34,428 nucleotides of DNA from positions 1 to 34,428 of the forward strand of contig CANBJR010000023.1 in NCBI GenBank assembly GCA_947369085.1, written 5' to 3'. Below are positions 31,981 through 34,428 of this stretch, piece after piece. Source of the stretch: an uncultured Clostridia bacterium (GTDB lineage: Bacteria > Bacillota > Clostridia > Oscillospirales > Acutalibacteraceae). Within the stretch, counting starts at the first letter, position 1, and every line of letters begins with the position of its first letter. The position numbers and the translations under genes are program-made. Below the pieces are notes generated by a model. It was not told the origin of the DNA. It searched no databases and saw only the letters and a list, made by a program, of their open reading frames with translations.

Positions 31981-32241
31981 TCACTTTTTTGAGTAAGCTG
32001 TTTTAACCGTTACGCCTGTCAGCCTGCCGAGTTTTCCCGAAACCGAGCTGATTACATCGAGCTTTGCGTCAATTACTATGCTTATTATGCTGATGTTTTT
32101 CTGTCTGTACGGAATCCCCAGCCTGCCGATTATACAGTCGGAGGCTGTGTGTAAAATTTCGTTTATCTGCGGTATTGAGTCGGGGGATTCAACAATTATG
32201 CTGATGACTGCAACACGTGTTTCGTTTTGATTTTCGTCCAT
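31981..32241 (-). CDS. TM1266-family iron-only hydrogenase system regulator
   Basis: The 86-residue protein is a small ACT-like domain (RVAVISIIVESPDSIPQINE, then GRLGIPYRQKNISIISIVID) of the TM1266 family, found beside hydrogenase maturation genes. It has no DNA-binding domain of its own; a regulatory role is the family annotation and its ligand is not known. AAGGAG precedes the ATG. It is first in the unit with hydE and hydG. Confidence 0.88.
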   Translation of the reverse strand: MDENQNETRVAVISIIVESPDSIPQINEILHTASDCIIGRLGIPYRQKNISIISIVIDAKLDVISSVSGKLGRLTGVTVKTAYSKK

Positions 32242-32269
32242 TTCTTCTCCTTATACCGGTATTAAAATA

Positions 32270-32295
32270 AACGCGGTGTCAAAAGACACCGCGTT
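32270..32295 (-). terminator. Hairpin between aspS and the hydrogenase maturation genes
   Basis: A perfect 11-bp stem AACGCGGTGTC/GACACCGCGTT with an AAAA loop, followed on the minus strand by TATTTTAAT. It lies 183 bp after aspS but only 28 bp before the TM1266-family gene, so it may end aspS transcripts or sit in the leader of the hyd unit. The 237-bp gap shows no gene. Confidence 0.6.
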
Positions 32296-32478
32296 AGTAG
32301 TTACTTTTATTGCGGAACAACTGCATAAAGGGTGCAATTATCCCCAAAAGCCTTGCGTTGTCTTATGCGTCAATAAAATTTCAGCGTCAGAACTGCATTT
32401 GCAAAATATTTAGTATTTAACATTGTGATTAACAAGAGTTACATCACACCGCATATTAATGCGAAATAAATTGTAAAA

Positions 32479-34251
32479 TTACTGCTCTTTTATTTCTATT
32501 CCGAGAACATCAAGACTTTCCTTGTCAACGGGTGCCGGGCAGGCTGACATAAGCTCGCTTGCATTCTGCACCTTCGGGAATGCCGTAACATCTCTAAGGC
32601 TGTCTGCTTTGCAAAGCAGCATTGCAATTCGGTCAAGGCCGATTCCCATTCCGCCGTGAGGCGGTGCGCCGTACTTGTAGGCTTCAACAAGGAATCCGAA
32701 CTTTGCTTCGATTTCCTCGTCTGTAAGCTTTAATGCCCTGAACATCTTCTCCTGAAGTTCGGGGTCGGTAATACGCATTGAACCGCTTGACAGCTCAATT
32801 CCGTTGAGCGTAAGGTCAAATGCCTTTGCAATAACCTTTGAGGGGTCAGTGTCAAGATACTGCAAACAATCCTCCTTTGGCATTGTGAACGGGTGGTGCA
32901 TTGCAAGCCACTCGCCGCTCTCATCATCGTACTCAAAGAACGGGAAGTCGACAATCCAGAGGAATTTAAATTCATCCGGGATAATGTCAAGACGCTTTGC
33001 AACAGTAAGGCGAAGCGCGCCGAGAGTTGAAAGCACAGTGCTTGTTTTGTCGGCTACAATTAAAATAACGTCGCCCTTTTCTGCGCCGAGTCTTTCATAA
33101 ATTGCGTTCATTTCCTCATCGGTCATAAACTTTTTAAACGACGCATTCGGCTCGTCAACCCATCTTACATAGGCAAGTCCCTTTGCTCCGATTCCCTTTA
33201 CATACTCGGTGAGTTTGTCAATTTCTTTTCTTGTGTAAACGGACGAAGCGTTCTTTGCAACAATTGCACGAACAGAACCGCCGTTTTCAATTGCTCCCGT
33301 AAACACGCCGAATCCGCAGTTCTTTACAAGGTCGGAAATGTCCTGAATCTTCATATCAAAGCGAATGTCGGGCTTGTCGGAGCCGTAGTTTTCCACAGCC
33401 TCTTTATATGTCATTCTCTCAAACGGAGTTTTTAAATCCTTGCCGAGAACATCTTTAAATAATCTTTTGAAAAGACCCTCGTTAATTTCAAGAATATCCT
33501 CAACGTCGACAAACGAAAGCTCCATATCAATCTGAGTGAATTCGGGCTGACGGTCGGCACGCAAATCCTCGTCACGGAAACAGCGTGCAAGCTGAATGTA
33601 GCGGTCAAAGCCCGACACCATAAGAAGCTGTTTGTAAATCTGCGGCGACTGCGGAAGAGCATAAAACTTGCCGTTGTGGATTCTTGACGGAACAAGGTAA
33701 TCTCTTGCGCCCTCAGGGGTGGACTTTATCATCATAGGAGTTTCAATCTCTATAAATCCGTTTTCGGCAAAGTAATCTCTTGCAGTTTTTGCAAGCTTGC
33801 TTCTGAGCATAATGTTGTTTTGCAGAGGACGTCTGCGTAAATCAAGGTAGCGGTATTTTAAGCGAAGTTCTTCATTGGTGCTTGTTTCGTCAACAATTTC
33901 AAACGGAGGTGTCTGAGCCTTTGAAAGAACACGCAAATCATTTACGAGAATTTCAATTTCACCCGTGGGAATTTCTGCATTTTTCGAACTTCTCTCACAT
34001 ACAACACCCTTTGCGGCAAGGACAAACTCGCTGCGGCAGGCAAAAGCCTTGTCAAAAATCTCCTTATCCGTCGTATCGTTAAAAGCAAGCTGTACAACGC
34101 CCGTGCGGTCGCGCAAATCGATAAAAATAAGCTGTCCGAGGTCACGGCAGCGCTGTACCCAACCGCATACTGTGACTTCTTTTCCTGCGTCGGAGAGTCT
34201 TAAATCTCCGCAGTAATTTGTGCGCTTTAAGCCTGTCATAAATTCTGCCAT
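32479..34251 (-). CDS. aspS: Aspartyl-tRNA synthetase
   Basis: The 590-residue protein is the normal bacterial AspRS length. It has the N-terminal OB anticodon-binding domain (GWVQRCRDLGQLIFIDLRDR), class II motif 2 (RCFRDEDLRADRQPEFTQID), the bacterial GAD insertion (about 290-420) and motif 3 (GMGIGLDRIAMLL). It charges tRNA-Asp with aspartate in the cytoplasm. AAGGAG lies before the ATG. Only 23 bp separate it from the transposase gene upstream, so its promoter must lie in or before that gene. Whether it also charges tRNA-Asn depends on whether the genome has asnS, which is not in view. Confidence 0.97.
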   Translation of the reverse strand: MAEFMTGLKRTNYCGDLRLSDAGKEVTVCGWVQRCRDLGQLIFIDLRDRTGVVQLAFNDTTDKEIFDKAFACRSEFVLAAKGVVCERSSKNAEIPTGEIEILVNDLRVLSKAQTPPFEIVDETSTNEELRLKYRYLDLRRRPLQNNIMLRSKLAKTARDYFAENGFIEIETPMMIKSTPEGARDYLVPSRIHNGKFYALPQSPQIYKQLLMVSGFDRYIQLARCFRDEDLRADRQPEFTQIDMELSFVDVEDILEINEGLFKRLFKDVLGKDLKTPFERMTYKEAVENYGSDKPDIRFDMKIQDISDLVKNCGFGVFTGAIENGGSVRAIVAKNASSVYTRKEIDKLTEYVKGIGAKGLAYVRWVDEPNASFKKFMTDEEMNAIYERLGAEKGDVILIVADKTSTVLSTLGALRLTVAKRLDIIPDEFKFLWIVDFPFFEYDDESGEWLAMHHPFTMPKEDCLQYLDTDPSKVIAKAFDLTLNGIELSSGSMRITDPELQEKMFRALKLTDEEIEAKFGFLVEAYKYGAPPHGGMGIGLDRIAMLLCKADSLRDVTAFPKVQNASELMSACPAPVDKESLDVLGIEIKEQ

Positions 34252-34274
34252 TTTTATATTACTCCTTATCTTGA

Positions 34275-34428
34275 TTAAATTGCTATCTGTTCTGTATAGT
34301 ATTTATCAAATTTCCATTTAATCGGATTTGTGTCGATATATTCCCATATCCTGTCATAATCCTTTTGTGTTCTTATTATGTGGTCGTGAAATCTTGATTG
34401 CCATATTCGGTGTATATCAGAATTTTCG
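34275..34428 (-). CDS. C-terminal end of a REP-associated/IS200-like Y1 transposase
   Basis: The last 50 codons of a gene that enters from the right edge. It reads HRIWQSRFHDHIIRTQKDYD, then RIWEYIDTNPIKWKFDKYY and ends EQIAI. The combination WQxxFHDHIIR and IWEYIxxNPxKW is the usual C-terminus of transposase_IS200-like/RAYT proteins (PF01797). Such enzymes cut single-stranded hairpin DNA with a tyrosine; the catalytic part is outside the window. Chromosomal RAYTs are tied to dispersed palindromic REP repeats, and this window contains palindromic R1 repeats. Confidence 0.82.
   Translation of the reverse strand, partial: ENSDIHRIWQSRFHDHIIRTQKDYDRIWEYIDTNPIKWKFDKYYTEQIAI

Noticed and set aside
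32390..32450. Rex (redox repressor) site before the hyd genes
   Set aside because: The minus strand has TTGTTAATCACAATGTTAA, which has one good half-site but wrong spacing and a poor second half.

Overview
The window looks like a chromosomal segment of an anaerobic, low-to-mid GC gut Firmicute of the Ruminococcaceae/Oscillospiraceae, most like Ruminococcus bromii or a close relative. The reasons are a secreted GH13 amylase of 1363 residues that ends in a cohesin-like module plus a dockerin (the layout reported for the R. bromii amylosome enzyme/scaffoldin Amy4/Sca1), pyruvate:ferredoxin oxidoreductase, all three [FeFe]-hydrogenase maturases, rubredoxin, and Firmicute-type regulation (a T-box, strong TTGACA/TATAAT promoters and GGAGG ribosome binding sites). 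The species call is inference from gene content.

Layout from left to right. 1-789: start of nifJ on the minus strand. 1010-1289: a compact module with a 26-codon membrane peptide gene, a shared bidirectional terminator and a convergent antisense promoter, matching the architecture of Fst/par type I toxin-antitoxin loci. 1341-3788: dCMP deaminase, rubredoxin, a PnuC-type vitamin transporter with a terminator-like leader, and an HD-domain phosphohydrolase. 3881-8403: a coenzyme A precursor operon, panG-like (DUF2520), panB, panC, panD and coaBC. 8404-8988: repeat-rich intergenic DNA. 8989-13082: a Lys/Ala-rich DUF6465 protein, an AEC-family transporter, a WYL regulator and hydF. 13145-16280: a minus-strand trpB-trpA-sirtuin unit under a tryptophan T-box. 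16571-18223: an acyl-CoA synthetase with a structured leader. 18719-26664: the cohesin/dockerin amylase divergent from a sugar ABC importer (binding protein and two permeases, no ATPase). 26833-28688: a SleB-like cell-wall hydrolase and an AraC regulator. 29430-32241: hydG, hydE and the TM1266-type regulator. 32479-34251: aspS. 34275-34428: the C-terminus of a REP-associated/IS200-like Y1 transposase.

How the genes work together. The amylase, importer and possibly the AraC regulator form a starch-use locus: extracellular attack on starch in a cell-surface complex, then oligosaccharide uptake powered by an ATPase encoded elsewhere. PFOR, the maturases and rubredoxin serve fermentative electron disposal to H2, although no hydrogenase structural gene is in view. 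The pan-coaBC operon runs from ketoisovalerate and aspartate to 4'-phosphopantetheine.

Intergenic DNA carries several dispersed repeat families: R1 (about 82 bp, imperfect palindrome, three copies), R2 (about 75 bp, four good copies plus two partial), R3 (AATTAACAATT-type tandem tracts that run into the 3' ends of genes) and small GTCGAG palindromes. A Y1 transposase fragment at the right edge makes a REP/RAYT-like origin for R1 worth testing.
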